From positions 3,102,501 through 3,166,500 of the forward strand of contig CM026560.1 in NCBI GenBank assembly GCA_015143295.1: a stretch of DNA of 64,000 nt. The letters are read 5' to 3'. The notes beneath the pieces were generated by a model. That model worked only from the letters and a program-made list of their open reading frames with translations, searched no databases and was not told where the DNA came from. Position numbers and translations under genes: made by a program. Origin of the DNA: Tetracentron sinense (lineage: Eukaryota > Streptophyta > Magnoliopsida > Trochodendrales > Trochodendraceae). Positions 22,900-34,014 of the stretch are shown here, piece after piece; the first letter of the stretch is position 1, and the number at the start of each line of letters is the position of its first letter.

Positions 22900-23780
22900 A
22901 AAAAGATGGTGTGGGAAGTCCTAGAGGATGTAGGTGCATCAAACCTCGCTGACCTGATCCCATTCTTGAAACTGTTTGACCCCCAAGGAGAATACAAAGC
23001 TTGCAAAGATGTTGGATGATTTCTGTGACAAATTGATCGACCAAAGGTTAGAGGAAAGAAAGGAAGGTTTGAAGATGAACGAGAATGGAAGGATGGACAT
23101 GTTGGATGTGTTCTTGAACTATAGAAGTGAAAGGAAGGATGATGAGTTGGAGCAGTTCTCTAGAGTACGTTGACATCAAGGGCATGCTCTCTATAAGTAG
23201 TTTTTTATTCATGGACCTGATCCGAACAACTAAAATCTGCCTGAGATCCTGCGGTCTTAGGACAACCCGAGACTGTTCACATTTGGGAGTGATTTTAGGG
23301 TGTCCAAAATTTTGGACATGATGTTATTTTACTTGAATCAGTTAATTGTATTGTATGGTTCAAACAAAATTCCATCTTTATGTTAAATTAATATGATTTA
23401 GTTAAAATAACATGAAATAAGTTATACGGGATCAACAAGTAGTACGGACATTAGGGTGTCCAATAAAAAATTGGATGCTCTAGAATCCGTCCGAGTTGCC
23501 CTATGACCTGTGGTCTGAGAAGCTTTAACTTGATTTTTAAAAAAAGCAATTTCAATATCAAAATCTGTCATTTTTTTTTCCAGGACATGTTTATTATAGG
23601 AACTGATACTAGTTCAAGCACTGTAGAATGGGGGATGACTGAAATCCTCAGGAAACCAGAAATCTACAAGAAGATAGTATCAGAGCTTGATCAAAGAATC
23701 GATTCGTCGAAGAAACTGACATTGCAAAACTGACCTACTTCCAAGCTGCAATGAAGGAAGTCTTTCGCCTCCACCGACTG

Positions 23781-24003
23781 CATTAGAAACTGAAATATGC
23801 TAAACATTCTCATTAACCAAAAGAACTTTGTACATCCTGATTTTATATACAAACAGATATAACTGACTTATTCAGAAATAACTGTCTAACTAACTACTTA
23901 ACTAACTATGTACATAGAGAACTGAGTAACCAACTAACTAATGACAACTGACTTAACTAAATTTGTACACAGAGAACTGAGTAACCATAAGAAGCTTCTA
24001 ATA
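23781..24003 (-). repeat. Copia-1 3' LTR
   Basis: Ends are (C)ATTAGAA on the left and TTCTAATA on the right, an 8-base inverted repeat rather than the usual TG...CA. It is 223 bp, the same length as its partner. Confidence 0.93.
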
Positions 24004-24009
24004 CTCCCC

Positions 24010-27000
24010 CTCAAGATGGAGATGGTGAGAAGATATTGAGCACACCCATCTTGGATAATAAGAATTGGAAAACAGAGGCACTCAATGGCTTAGTAAGAAT
24101 GTCTGCAAGCTGATGTTTAGTAGAAACATGTAGAGTCCTTATAGAGCCATCCAAAACCTTGTTCTGGACAATATGACAATCAAGTTCTATATGCTTAGTC
24201 CTCTCATGAAATACTGGGTTAGCTGCAATGTGAAGAGCAGCCTAACTGTCACAAAAAAGTAAAGCAGCTTGAGTGTGATGAATATGAAAATCAGCCAACA
24301 GATATAGTAACCACTGAATCTCACAAACTGCCGATGCCAGAGACCTATATTCAGCTTCAACTGAAGATCGTGCTACAACATTCTGTTTCTTAGATTTTCA
24401 ACAAATTAAAGAGTCACCCAAGAACACACAACCAATGATTGATCTTCTAGAGTCAGGACAGCTAGCCCAATCTGAATCAGCAAAAACTTTGAGATGAAGA
24501 GAGGATTTAGAGCTGAGGAAAATGCCTTGGCCTGGAGATGTCTTAATATACTACTGTAAGACTCTATGAGCAGCATGGAGATGGAAATCAGTGGGTGAAG
24601 CCATAAATTGACTGAGTTTATTCACAGCAAAAGTGATGTCAGGTCTTGTGACGGTCAGGTAAAGTAATCTACCAATCAATCTTCTGTAAGCAGTAGGATC
24701 AACTAAAGGAACTCCAAGGTGTTGGCTTAACTTGAGATTCTGCTCCATTGGAGTTTTTGACAGATTTGCAACCAATGAGACCAGCATCTGTAACTACTTG
24801 AAGTGCATATTTCCTTTGACATAGGGAAATTCCCTTATGTGATCTAGCAACCTCTATTCCCAGAAAGAACTTGGGATAGCCTAAATCCTTGAGTTTGAAC
24901 TCGGTGTTCAAAAATAGTTTGAATTGATCAACAGCAACAGAATCATTGCTAGCTAGGAGAATGTCATCAACATAAACCAATAAGGCAATAAAAGAAGAAC
25001 CTTGAGTTTTTGTGAAGAGAGAATAATCAGACATGGATTGAACAAAGCCATTTGAAGCAATGTAGTGGAAATTTTGGCAAACCATTGTCTGGAAGCTTGC
25101 TTAAGCCCATATAGAGACTTGTTGAGTTTACACACTAGAGTAGAAGACTCCCCCTTGCTAGAATAACTAGGAGGTAGGGTCATGTAGACTTCTTCAACCA
25201 AATCTCCATGTAAGAAGGCATTGCTAACATCTAACTGAGCAAGATGCCACCGTTGAGTAGTAGCCAAGGCAAAAAAACACTTGACAGTAAGTTTCTGAAA
25301 AATCAATTCCTTCTTGTTGAGTATAACCTTTAGCAACTAATCTTGCTTTATACCTTTCAATAGACCCATTTGCCTGATATTTGACCTTGAATACCCACTT
25401 ACAACCAATAGGATGATTTCTAATAGGTAAAGAGGTAATTGTCCATGTATTATTTTCTTCCAAAGCAGCTATCTCAGTAGCCATGGCTTTCCTCCAATGA
25501 GAATGCTTAACAGCTTGATGGTAGAACTCTGGCTCAAAGTGAATAACAATAGTTGTTGTGAAAGCTCTATAAGAGGGAGATAGGTTGTCATAAGAAAGAA
25601 AAGAAAAGATTGAATGAGGATGATCTTGTTTAAAGGAAAGACAACTAGATAGAAGAGATTGAGATGGAAGAAGAGTACAATCAAATTCATTTTAATGACT
25701 TGGAAGCTTAGGAATTCTACTTGATCTTCTTAAAGGAATAACAGGATTTGTGGTTTGTGGAATGACTGAATTATTAGAAATGTCAGGAATTTCAGATACA
25801 GTAGAAGAAGGATTAAGATCATTTTATGGTAGTGGTTGAACAAGATCAATATCAAATGGAATGGAACCAGACATGTGAGGGGAGAGATTGGGTTTGAAAG
25901 GAAATATCTGTTCATGGAAAACAACATCCCTAGACACAAAAACAGAATTTGTAGAAGGGTCATACAGCTTATATCCTTTGATAGCAAAAGGGTATCCAAT
26001 AAAAAGAAATTGTCTGGCTCTAGGATCAAACTTTGATCTAGAAGCATTAATGGTAGAAGCATATGCCAAACATCCAAAAGTTTTTAAATGTTCATATGAT
26101 GGAGCCTTTTGTAACAAAACCTCATATGGAGTTTTATTTTCTAAAACAGGATAAGGAAGTCTATTGATGAGATAAACAGCAGTTAGAATACTATCACCCC
26201 AGAAAGTTAAAGGCAATTGGGATTGGAACATGAGTGATCTTGCAACATTTAGAATATGTTGATGCTTTCTTTCAACAACAGAATTTTGTTGAGGTGTATA
26301 AATACATGACAGTTGATGAATAGTTCCCATACTTTTGAAAAAATCAGATATAGAAAACTCAAGCCCATTATCAGTTCTGATAACATTGATTTTTGAAGTG
26401 AATTGTGTGGCAACAAATTGAAAAAAAAATTGTAATAAAATTCTAACTTCGGATTTTGCTGTCATCAAGTAAACCCAAGTAGATCTAGAACAATCATCTA
26501 CTATGGTCAAAAAATATTTGTATCCATCATAGGTTTGATTAGAAAAAGGACCCCATATATCACAATGTATCATATCAAAAGAATGTTTAGCAACATGATT
26601 ATTACAAGGGAAATTGGGCCTTTTTTTGCTTAGCCAAAGGACAAATCACACAATGATTGTCTTTAGTAGAAGAAGTTACACTAGGAACAGAATTCTGAAG
26701 AATTTGTAACTTTATATGAGAAGGATGACCTAGTCTATAATGCCATATTTCAGAAGAGGCACTAGCATTGAAGGAAACATTTGCATGAGAAGACTGTGGA
26801 GACTTGGAATTGACTTGATCCAGGATGTAGAGACCACCTTGTCTTTTACCCAGTCCAATCATCCTCCAATGGATGAGGTCCTAGATAAAATAAGAAGAAT
26901 CAGAAATACATAGGAAATAACATGAGGTGGATTTAGTTAATTTGCTGACAGAGAGCAGATTAAAAGTAAAAGATGAAACACATAAGACATCTGTAATAGT

Positions 27001-27175
27001 AAGGGAAGTAGAAAGTATGACAGTGCCTACATGTGTGACAGGAACAATGAAACGATTAGGAAGTTTAACTAACATATTAGAAACAGGAATAGCACAATGG
27101 AAAAAATTAATGGAACAAGCCATATGATTTGTTGCTCCTGTGTCTATGATCCAATAGGGCTTTGAAGGCCTTGAT
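24010..27175 (-). pseudogene. Copia-1 pol (protease, integrase, RT, RNase H), decayed
   Basis: Read downward from 27175: protease core WIIDTGATNHM. Then the GAG-pre-integrase part WHYRLGHPS with [15 protein letters not shown]. Then the integrase core with [16 protein letters not shown] and the catalytic Glu in [10 protein letters not shown], and the C-terminal part FGCLAYAS. Then reverse transcriptase with [34 protein letters not shown] and the catalytic YVDDILLAS near 24950. Then RNase H with [27 protein letters not shown] and ADILTKPL, ending by about 24030. Frameshifts lie near 26590, 25300, 25085 and 24790. Stop codons lie near 26880, 25690 and elsewhere. The frame also differs from gag. 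It cannot make an active polyprotein. Confidence 0.9.
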
Positions 27176-27178
27176 TGA

Positions 27179-28600
27179 TTATCTAAAGCAGATAATCTGA
27201 AAAAAATTACCTAACAAGTTATGTATGATGGGTATTTGATTCTGAGCAGAGGACTTGTTAGGTACAGAAAACGAAGTTTGACTCTGAACATCAGTCATTT
27301 GGGGATAAGGAAATGGACTTGAGGAGCAAGCACTTCCACTGAAACTGTTCTGAGCAAGGGATGGCCTATTCTGAGCGAGATTGGAACTCTCAAATTGGTT
27401 ATTGATTAGGGCCATGAGCTGTTGAAATTGCCCTTGAGTAACAGGTGCTTGAATATCATCAGATGCATTTTGGCCAGAGGAGTATTGAGCTCCTTGAGTT
27501 CCTTGAGGAAAGGATTGTTGCATTTGATAACCCTGACCCATATTACCTTGAACAGAAGCTGCTTGAAATTGATTTGCAAAGTTGTTACTAGGATTTCCAT
27601 AACCTTGATTCCTAGAGTTTCCAGAATATCCATAGCCTTGACTCCCATTTTTACCTTTAGATTTGTACCCAGGTGGATATCCATGTAGTTTGTAATACTT
27701 GTCCACAACATGTCCTTGTAAATGACAAAATGTGCATGTAGGCTTATCCTTTTTTAATCCATTTTTGAAGGTAGAATTATTAGAGTTGCCAAAATTTCTT
27801 CCATTTTCTAACTTGCTGGCAAAGGCAACAGGCTCAATCACTTGATTCACCAAAGGAGATAAACTTCTCTGCCTTTCTTCTTGAATTATGGAAGCAAGAA
27901 CCTTGTTGATTTGTGGTAGAGGATCATTCAACAGAATCTGACTCCTCAAATTTGCATAACTATCATTAAGTCCCATAAGAAACTGCATGGTATATTCCTT
28001 TTGTTGAAAATCTAACACCATTTTCAATCCAGCACATGCAGCACCATTTGAGCAATGAGGAACCATGTTGTAGCTGTTGTATTCTTCCCAAAGAATCTTC
28101 AATTTTGTGAAATAGGTATTTACAGACATCTGATCTTGATTCAAACCACAAATAGCCTTCTTTAACTGAAAAATTCTTGGATTATTCTTCTCAGAAAATC
28201 TTTCTTTCAAATCATTCCAGATTTCACAGGCAGATTTCATATATATGATACTAGATGCAATTTCCTTAGAAACAGAATTCAAGATCCAGGAAATTACCAT
28301 ACTATTCACCCTTTTCCAAGAACTATGTAAAGAATCAGTGGTTGCAGGTATTTGAATTTCACCATTGACAAAACCATACTTCATTTTTGCATCTAGAGCA
28401 ATAGTCATAGAAATCTCCCATGTATTGTAGTTTTCATTTCCTACAAGATGCTGAGAAACAAGAGCAATACCTGGTGAATCATCATTGCTGAGAAAGTAAG
28501 GACTGAAATGATTTTTATTACCATTATGCAACCTAGAGTTTTCACTTGATGAATGTACATCACCAGAAACTCCTTCAGTAGAACCACCTTCTGTCATCAT
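27179..28600 (-). pseudogene. Copia-1 gag
   Basis: An open 473-codon frame begins MMTEGGSTEG. It has the copia gag core (NYNTWEISMTIALDAKMKYG, then SWILNSVSKEIASSI, IWNDLKERFSEKN) and a single zinc knuckle CTFCHLQGHVVDKY, in which the last Cys of CCHC is Tyr. The C-terminal third is rich in Gln, Asn, Gly and Ser. It ends at 27179, just before the protease, in a different frame. The frame is open, but the broken knuckle and ruined pol mean this copy is not autonomous. Such gag proteins form the cytoplasmic virus-like particle. Confidence 0.88.
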
Positions 28601-28720
28601 TTCAGCAGCTTCAAAGCTCAGAAATCAATACGAACAGGAAGAAAAAATTGAAGAAATGATCTTCAATTCATCAAGAAACCAAAGAAATCATTTTTCGAGA
28701 ACAAACGCGGAAGAAAATAT

Positions 28721-28732
28721 TCTCTGATACCA
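28721..28732 (-). other. Copia-1 primer binding site
   Basis: TGGTATCAGAGA on the minus strand directly follows the 5' LTR. It matches the 3' end of initiator tRNA-Met, the usual primer for plant copia and gypsy elements. Confidence 0.9.
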
Positions 28733-28955
28733 TATTAGAAATTGGAATATGCTGAACATTCTCATTAACCAAAAGAACTCTGTACATCCTGATTTTATAT
28801 GCAAACAAATATAACTGACTTATTCAGAAATAACCGTCTAACTAACTACTTAACTAACTATGTACATAGAGAACTGAGTAGCCAACTAACTAATGACAAC
28901 TGACTTAACTAAATATGTACACAGAGAACTGAGTAACCATAAGAAGCTTCTAATA
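28733..28955 (-). repeat. Copia-1 5' LTR
   Basis: 223 bp, TATTAGAA...TTCTAATA, colinear with the left LTR. Confidence 0.93.
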
Positions 28956-29189
28956 GGCTGTTCCACTCCTTATCCCTTGCCGCACTAATGAAGCATGTGA
29001 GGTGTGCAGTATCCCAAAATCCTTAGAATGGTGCACTATTCCCTAGCATCTTTGCTCCATGCTTTTGAGTGGAACTTCCCAGTAGATATCTTAGAAGACA
29101 TGACTGAGAAGGTGGCGATTACCCTACAGAAGGCCAAGGTCTTGGTTGGTATCCCAAAATCTCCCCTTCCAAATTCTGTCTACCAGTAG

Positions 29190-29450
29190 AATAACGGATA
29201 TCATGATACTTAGGCAGCTCTTGGCACCTAGGACGCATGGTAGTATGGTTTCAGACCTAGTAACTGGTATGTTATAATTAGAACAATAAATGATTAGCCG
29301 AATGTGGAGGCAATGGGTATAGGTTATGTTACTTGGAAAATGTCTTCTCCATGAGATGATGGGAAAAAAAATTATAACCTAATCAGTTTTAAAGGCAAAT
29401 CTGAGAACATTACTCCTCACAACTGACAAGAATTCAAATTTCCTTTTTGG
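29190..29450. other. Short spacer after P450 remnant
   Basis: Nothing recognised. Confidence 0.4.
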
Positions 29451-29662
29451 AAAAAGATTACCTCTGGTGGCTACCTGAGCTGGGCGCTCGGGCATCCACA
29501 AAACATTGGGCAGCTGGCGATAATTCAGGGGAGAAGTCATTTCATTGTCTCCCCATGATTTTGAATTCTCCCCATTTGATATATTTCCCCTTTAAAACGC
29601 CAACTGCCTAATGGTTTGTGGATGCCCGCCCAGCTCGGGCAGCCACCAGAGGTAATCTTTTT
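29451..29662. mobile_element. Foldback MITE with ~60-bp terminal inverted repeats
   Basis: The left arm (AAAAAGATTACCTCTGGTGG, then GAGCTGGGCG and GGGCATCCACAAA) is matched in reverse complement by the right arm up to GGTAATCTTTTT. The centre carries GGGAGAAGTCATTT and TCTCCCCATGATTTTGAATT. No open frame. The target duplication could not be placed with certainty. Confidence 0.8.
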
Positions 29663-29830
29663 AGCAATAGTAACAGTAGTCTAAAGCAGGATTTTAGCAA
29701 CTTAATAATATATCAATTCTAAAAGAACGTTGATTGAAGTTATAACTAACGTAAGCACCCAATTTTACATCCATGTAGGACTACATGATCTCTTTAACTT
29801 GTTAGAGAAGTCTCCCAAATTTACAGTTGA

Positions 29831-30268
29831 TAGGGGTGTATCCAAACTGAACTAGCTCGAAGTTCGGCTCCGCTCAACTCGATCAAGCCGAGCTTGAGCT
29901 CAAAAATTAGGCTCGATCGAGCTATGTTGATTTTTTGAGTTTGAAAATTTGTTCAAGCCGAACTCGAGCCAAGGCCTGTTTGATTCGACTAGGCTCAAAG
30001 TATTCGGCTCGGCTTGAATGTTAAATAAATAAATAAATATATATATATATATTATAATAATTATTTATACATATAAAAATAATTAATATTATCATTTTTA
30101 TTTAAATTAATTTTTTAATAAATCAACTCGAGCCAAGCGAACCAGATTCGAGCTGAGCTTCAAGTCGAGCTTTTTGAGCAACAGATAGAGCCGAGCCAAA
30201 CTCGAGCCTAGATTTTTACATTTCAAGTCGAGCCAAGCATGGCCAAGCTCGACTTGAATACACCCCTA
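29831..30268. mobile_element. hAT-like MITE with GAGCTCG-rich body, copy 2
   Basis: Same ends as 10282-10682 (TAGGGGTGTA...TACACCCCTA), with flanking 8-mers ACAGTTGA and GTAGTTGA (two mismatches). The body has GAGCTTGAGCTC, GGCTCGATCGAGC and CGAGCCAAGC words around an AT-rich centre. It is 438 bp with no coding capacity. Confidence 0.75.
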
Positions 30269-30298
30269 GTAGTTGATATATACCAAGAAACATTTTCT

Positions 30299-30602
30299 TG
30301 AAATCAAATTGAACCTTAAAATTGATATGTGAAATCAAAACATGCTTAAATTTTCTATAAGGACTCATACTATACATCAAAAGTTATTGTTGAAAGTTCT
30401 TGTTAATGTATATGAATTCCTAACTGACCTCTGAGTGAACTTATTTGTCTCACTATCAATTGTCCTTACAGTAATTTATAAAAGTTACATATGTAATTAA
30501 AATCAAATTGAACATTGAAATTGATATGTGGAATCAAAACATGCTTAAATTTTCTTTAAGGACTCATACTATACATCAAAAGTTATTGTTGAAAGTTATT
30601 GC
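30299..30602. repeat. Direct duplication of ~105 bp with ~95-bp spacer
   Basis: 30299-30405 and 30497-30602 share AATCAAAACATGCTTAAATT and GGACTCATACTATACATCAA with few differences. No element ends are seen. Confidence 0.85.
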
Positions 30603-31474
30603 TTACATTCATACCAAACATTTTGTTCACCATTCAAGCTAAGAAATTCATCGCCAAAAAATCGAATCAACAACTAAAAAGTACCAATTTTACAATTGTA
30701 AATTGATCAATCCATAACACATATAAGAAAATTGACGAAGGCGGAACTAATCCTTACCCAATTGGATCAAAATACTACATATAATATTTTTAATTTGGTA
30801 AATAATATTGCATGGATTAGTACAAAAGCACATATTCACATCATAATGTACTTATTGAAAATTTCATATTAATTTTACAATTCTTTAAATTAGCAAATAT
30901 CATGTTTTTTTTTAATTTAAATATCAAGAAACCTATGCTTAAATCACTTTGGCAAAGGTTCCCATTCCGTGTAAACATGGTGGTAGAAATTGGTGCTCCT
31001 TCACATTTTGAAGCTACATCATATTTTAACTTTTTTTTTTGGGTTGAGGAATGCTATTTGCATGAGGAGATCAGCTGTCTTTACAAGACACATTTTAAAA
31101 GACTTTAGTTCCTCTACCATATGTTTCATTCGGTTAATTCCCATTGCCAAAAGATACAACACACGATATGTTTGTTTGATTAAAGTCTAATTATTAAAAG
31201 TTACAGCACATGTCCTCTCATTTGTAAAAACTGTTTTTTTTTAAACTTAACAAGATAGCATTAGCCACGACAATTGTACTTAGTGGGATACGTGCCAATC
31301 TGGCAAACAACCGATCGAAACGTATGTTCCTATGCGTGTTGAAAAGTATAACAAAACCTGCCAATTGACAGAGCACAATAAAAAAATACGGCAACAAAAT
31401 TTCTTATGTGAAAAAAGAAAAAGAAAAACCATATCACTCAAAATAAATGATTTGAATTTTACGCCCATAAAAAT
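30603..31474. other. AT-rich gene-free stretch
   Basis: Poly-T runs and short open frames without recognisable protein. Confidence 0.4.
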
Positions 31475-31690
31475 GGCAAAAGGTTCACTCTGTTGCTCAC
31501 CGGATTATCCCTCTAGTGGGCAGCAGATCAGTGGACAAAAAAATGCCACCTCACCAGAAGTCATTTTCTTTCCCGCCATTTTTGACTTATTTCCATTTGA
31601 ATTATTTTTCCTTTTTCCTTATTTTTTGGACCATTGATCTGCTGCTCACCAAAGGGATACTCTGGTGAGCACCAGAGTAAACCTTTTGCC
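31475..31690. mobile_element. Mutator-type foldback MITE with 9-bp target duplication
   Basis: Perfect flanking 9-mers CATAAAAAT (31466-31474 and 31691-31699). The ends are GGCAAAAGGT...ACCTTTTGCC, with inverted arms of about 57 bp (GTTGCTCACC and GGGCAGCAGATCA on the left, their complements on the right). A 9-bp duplication plus long arms fits non-autonomous Mutator-like elements. No open frame of its own. Confidence 0.85.
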
Positions 31691-31764
31691 CATAAAAATA
31701 CATGTGTTGTTAACATCCCTGGATTGGGCTTTCCTTCTTATCTAAACTCTCAACCCTTGCAAAC

Positions 31765-31937
31765 GAGTTCGGATGGGCAACAGCGCTTGCTGTTGCGCTG
31801 TTGCCCATATGTGTCTTGCAAAATGGGCCCCATTTTTATCATTTGGTGATTCCCATGTAAACAGTAGGTGGGCCCTCATTTTATAAGACACATATAGGCA
31901 ACAGCGCAACAGCAAGCGTTGTTGCCCATCCGAGTTC
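31765..31937. mobile_element. Mutator-type foldback MITE, second family
   Basis: Inverted arms of about 70 bp (TTCGGATGGGCAACAGCGCT, then TGCTGTTGCGCTGTTGCC, ATATGTGTCTT, GGGCCC). Flanking 9-mers are CTTGCAAAC and CTTGTGAAC, an imperfect 9-bp duplication. 173 bp, almost a pure hairpin. Confidence 0.75.
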
Positions 31938-31959
31938 CTTGTGAACCCTCTGGCCCGAG

Positions 31960-32340
31960 ATCGGATGGATCACAGCCAATCGCGATTGAACTTGGAGAGA
32001 GTTCAATCTCACCCACAGGTCGACATGTGTCCTTCATAACACCTAACAACGTGGTTAAGATCCACTAATCATTAGGGTTCAACAATCTAACCATTGAGTT
32101 AATTTTTAAAAACCTAAAAACCATGGTTAGATTGTTAAACCTAAGGGTTAGGAAATTTTAACCATAGTTAATAGTGGTTAAAAGGGACACATGTTGACAT
32201 GTAAGTGCAATTGAACTATCCCAAGTTCAATCCCACCCACAAGTCAGAACGTGACCCTTTTAACCGTTATTAACTGTGGTTAGGTTAAGATTCACTAACC
32301 CTTTAGGGTTCAACACTCTAACCTTTCCATTATTTCATTT
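31960..32340. repeat. GGTTAA-type foldback repeat, copy with an extra half arm
   Basis: The left arm (GGATCACAGCCAATCGCGATT, reading in from 31970) and the right arm (ending near CCCAAGTTCAATCCCACCC) are inverted copies. A further left-type half arm (32240-32335) with TTAACTGTGGTTAGG and CTTTAGGGTTCAACA follows. Confidence 0.65.
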
Positions 32341-32586
32341 TCCTCCCACTACACGAAAAAAACCAGCCATTATTGGATAAACGGGAAGAAAAAAGGAAAT
32401 CCCTAGGCATTCAAGAAAACCAATAACCAGAATCAAATAAAACCCATAAAGGAAAAACAATAAACTAGAATTCTAAACGAAAAGAAACAAAGATATTACC
32501 ATTTTCTTGGGACGTCTTCTCTATGAGATCTTCGGCTTTGCATCAGCCCAATTCTTCATGTTAGTGTTGAATCTATGTGTGCTTGT

Positions 32587-32969
32587 TGATACGTGTATGC
32601 AGACATGTATCCTTGAATGGGCGCACATCAGGTGTACATGGGGGAGTGTATGTCGTTCATGCATGTAGATATTAGTAGTTGTGAGTATTTGTAGGGAGTG
32701 TGGAGTTTAATTTATCTTTACTTGTTGGTTAGTGGATTGTAACCGTTGTTTTCTTCTTTGTATATATTATTGGGTATGAAGGAAGAACAGTATGTTGTTA
32801 TCCCTTAATTTACAGAGTTTATAGAGGTAAGACAGTCCCTTGAATGAGAGACATCTTTCTCTCTCCTTTTCCAATTTCCTTTCATTTATCACCATTCCTC
32901 CCTCAAGGAAAACCAAGTTTAGACCGATTGATCTCTTAGATCACGGCCTATTACAAGAAGTTCCTATCA
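32587..32969 (+). repeat. Gypsy 5' LTR
   Basis: 383 bp, TGATACGTG...TTCCTATCA, matching 42163-42538 over its length apart from small indels. Confidence 0.9.
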
Positions 32970-32972
32970 ATT

Positions 32973-32984
32973 TGGTATCAGAGC
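32973..32984 (+). other. Gypsy primer binding site
   Basis: TGGTATCAGAGC, tRNA-Met type, three bases after the 5' LTR. Confidence 0.9.
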
Positions 32985-32995
32985 CAGTGGATGCC

Positions 32996-33960
32996 ATGGG
33001 AGATCCAAGAGTATCGGCACATGAGAACAAGATCGAGACTTTGAAGTCTGTGTCAGTCGAACAAAGTCAATTACTGAAGCATATTTTGCAACAATTGACT
33101 GGTTTGAATGCTCAATATGAAGATTTAAAGAGAGATCACCAGAGTGACCATTCTCATTCCCGAACTACTCGTGGTGAAGGTGGAGCAGGGTCGTCTAACT
33201 CGGGTACGTTTGGATCAATTCACAGTCGTACGATCAAGTTGGATTTTCCAAGTTTTGAAGGTGGAGACCCGACTGGTTGGTTGTATCGAGCTGAGCAGTT
33301 TTTCTCCTATCATCAAACCACACCTAAGCAAAAGCTTAATATTGCCTCTTTTCACTTGGAAGGGGAAGCATTGCAATGGTACTGTTTGTTAGAGAAGGCA
33401 GAAGGCCCTCCTTCATGGCCAGAATTTGTAGTGGCTGTACATGCCCAGTTTGGACCAACAGAATTCGAAGATTAAGCCGGCGCATTGGCCAAACTCAAAC
33501 AAACCACCACAGTGCGAGATTATCAATCTCAATTCGAGAAACTCACTAATTGCATTGATAATCTCAATGACACTTTCTTGATAAGTTGCTTCGTGTGCGG
33601 GCCTAAAGAAGAAATCAGGCTTGATGTGCAAATGTTTCATCCCAACACACAAACATCAGCCATTGGCCTGCTGGTTTACAAGAAGAAAAATTTGCCGCTC
33701 AATGCCATCTAATTCAGCCGAATGTTCCAAAGACAGCCTCAACAATCACTAACGCCACATATGTCCCTCCTGTCTTCCCAATGATCAAATGTATCACAAC
33801 CGTCAAAGCACAGGAACGTCGCAAGTGTGGATTGTGCTACCATTGAGATGAAAAGTTCTACCCAGGTCATCCGTGTAAGGAGCAGAAATTATTTTTAATC
33901 AAAGGGTCTTGGCGGATGAAGAGGAACAAGCGGAAGATTCATCGGAGCTTGAAGGAAAGG
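32996..33960 (+). pseudogene. Gypsy gag, truncated
   Basis: Starts MGDPRVSAHENKIETL after the primer site; an in-frame ATG at 32840 lies inside the LTR and is not used. A coiled-coil-like stretch is followed by the gag core KLDFPSFEGGDPTGWLYRAE, FHLEGEALQWYC and WPEFVVAVHAQFGP. A TAA at 33473-33475 cuts the frame, which then continues in another frame as AKLKQTTTVRDYQSQFEKL. Near 33822-33870 the zinc knuckle GLCYH, stop, DEKFYPGHPCKE is readable with its second Cys changed to a stop. Beyond this pol is missing. Gag would form the particle shell; this copy cannot. Confidence 0.85.
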
Positions 33961-34014
33961 TGTTCAAGTCACCTTAACCTTGGAGACAAGGTTGTTGTAA
34001 GAAGGGTGGAATGA

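Larger units (their letters stand above)
23781..28955 (-). mobile_element. Ty1/copia retrotransposon, complete but decayed (Copia-1)
   Basis: Two 223-bp LTRs (23781-24003 and 28733-28955) bound an internal region with gag, protease, integrase, reverse transcriptase and RNase H in copia order on the minus strand. Target duplication is GACTG (23776-23780) versus GGCTG (28956-28960). The primer site TGGTATCAGAGA (tRNA-Met type) adjoins the right LTR, and a GAGGGGGAG polypurine tract adjoins the left one. The LTRs differ at roughly a dozen positions, so the insertion is not recent. It landed inside a P450 exon. Confidence 0.93.
22900..29189 (+). pseudogene. CYP76/CYP80-like P450 pseudogene split by a copia element
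   Basis: Plant A-type P450 pieces lie in order on the plus strand. KKMVWEVLEDVGASNLAD and IPFLKLFDPQG start near 22900. After a frameshift, AKMLDDFCDKLIDQRLEER and MDMLDVFLNY run to about 23185. An intron then ends in TTTCCAG at 23583. Next comes the I-helix DMFIIGTDTSSSTVEWGMTE, then, after another frameshift, EETDIAKLTYFQAAMKEVFR to 23780. A copia element follows. The gene resumes at 28956 with VPLLIPCRTNEACEVC and IPK, then jumps to SLASLLHAFEWNFP, MTEKVAITLQKAK and a stop at 29187-29189. About 90 residues including the heme-binding Cys loop are missing. The exon 1 donor reads ATAAGT instead of GT. It resembles CYP76/CYP80, but the exact family is uncertain. It is clearly non-functional. 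Confidence 0.8.

Noticed and set aside
25836-26154. Plus-strand frames inside Copia-1 integrase
   Set aside because: They are antisense to a clear integrase domain.
32840-33475. Long frame starting inside the gypsy 5' LTR
   Set aside because: The first 52 codons lie in the LTR and primer-site region; the gag start is the ATG at 32996.
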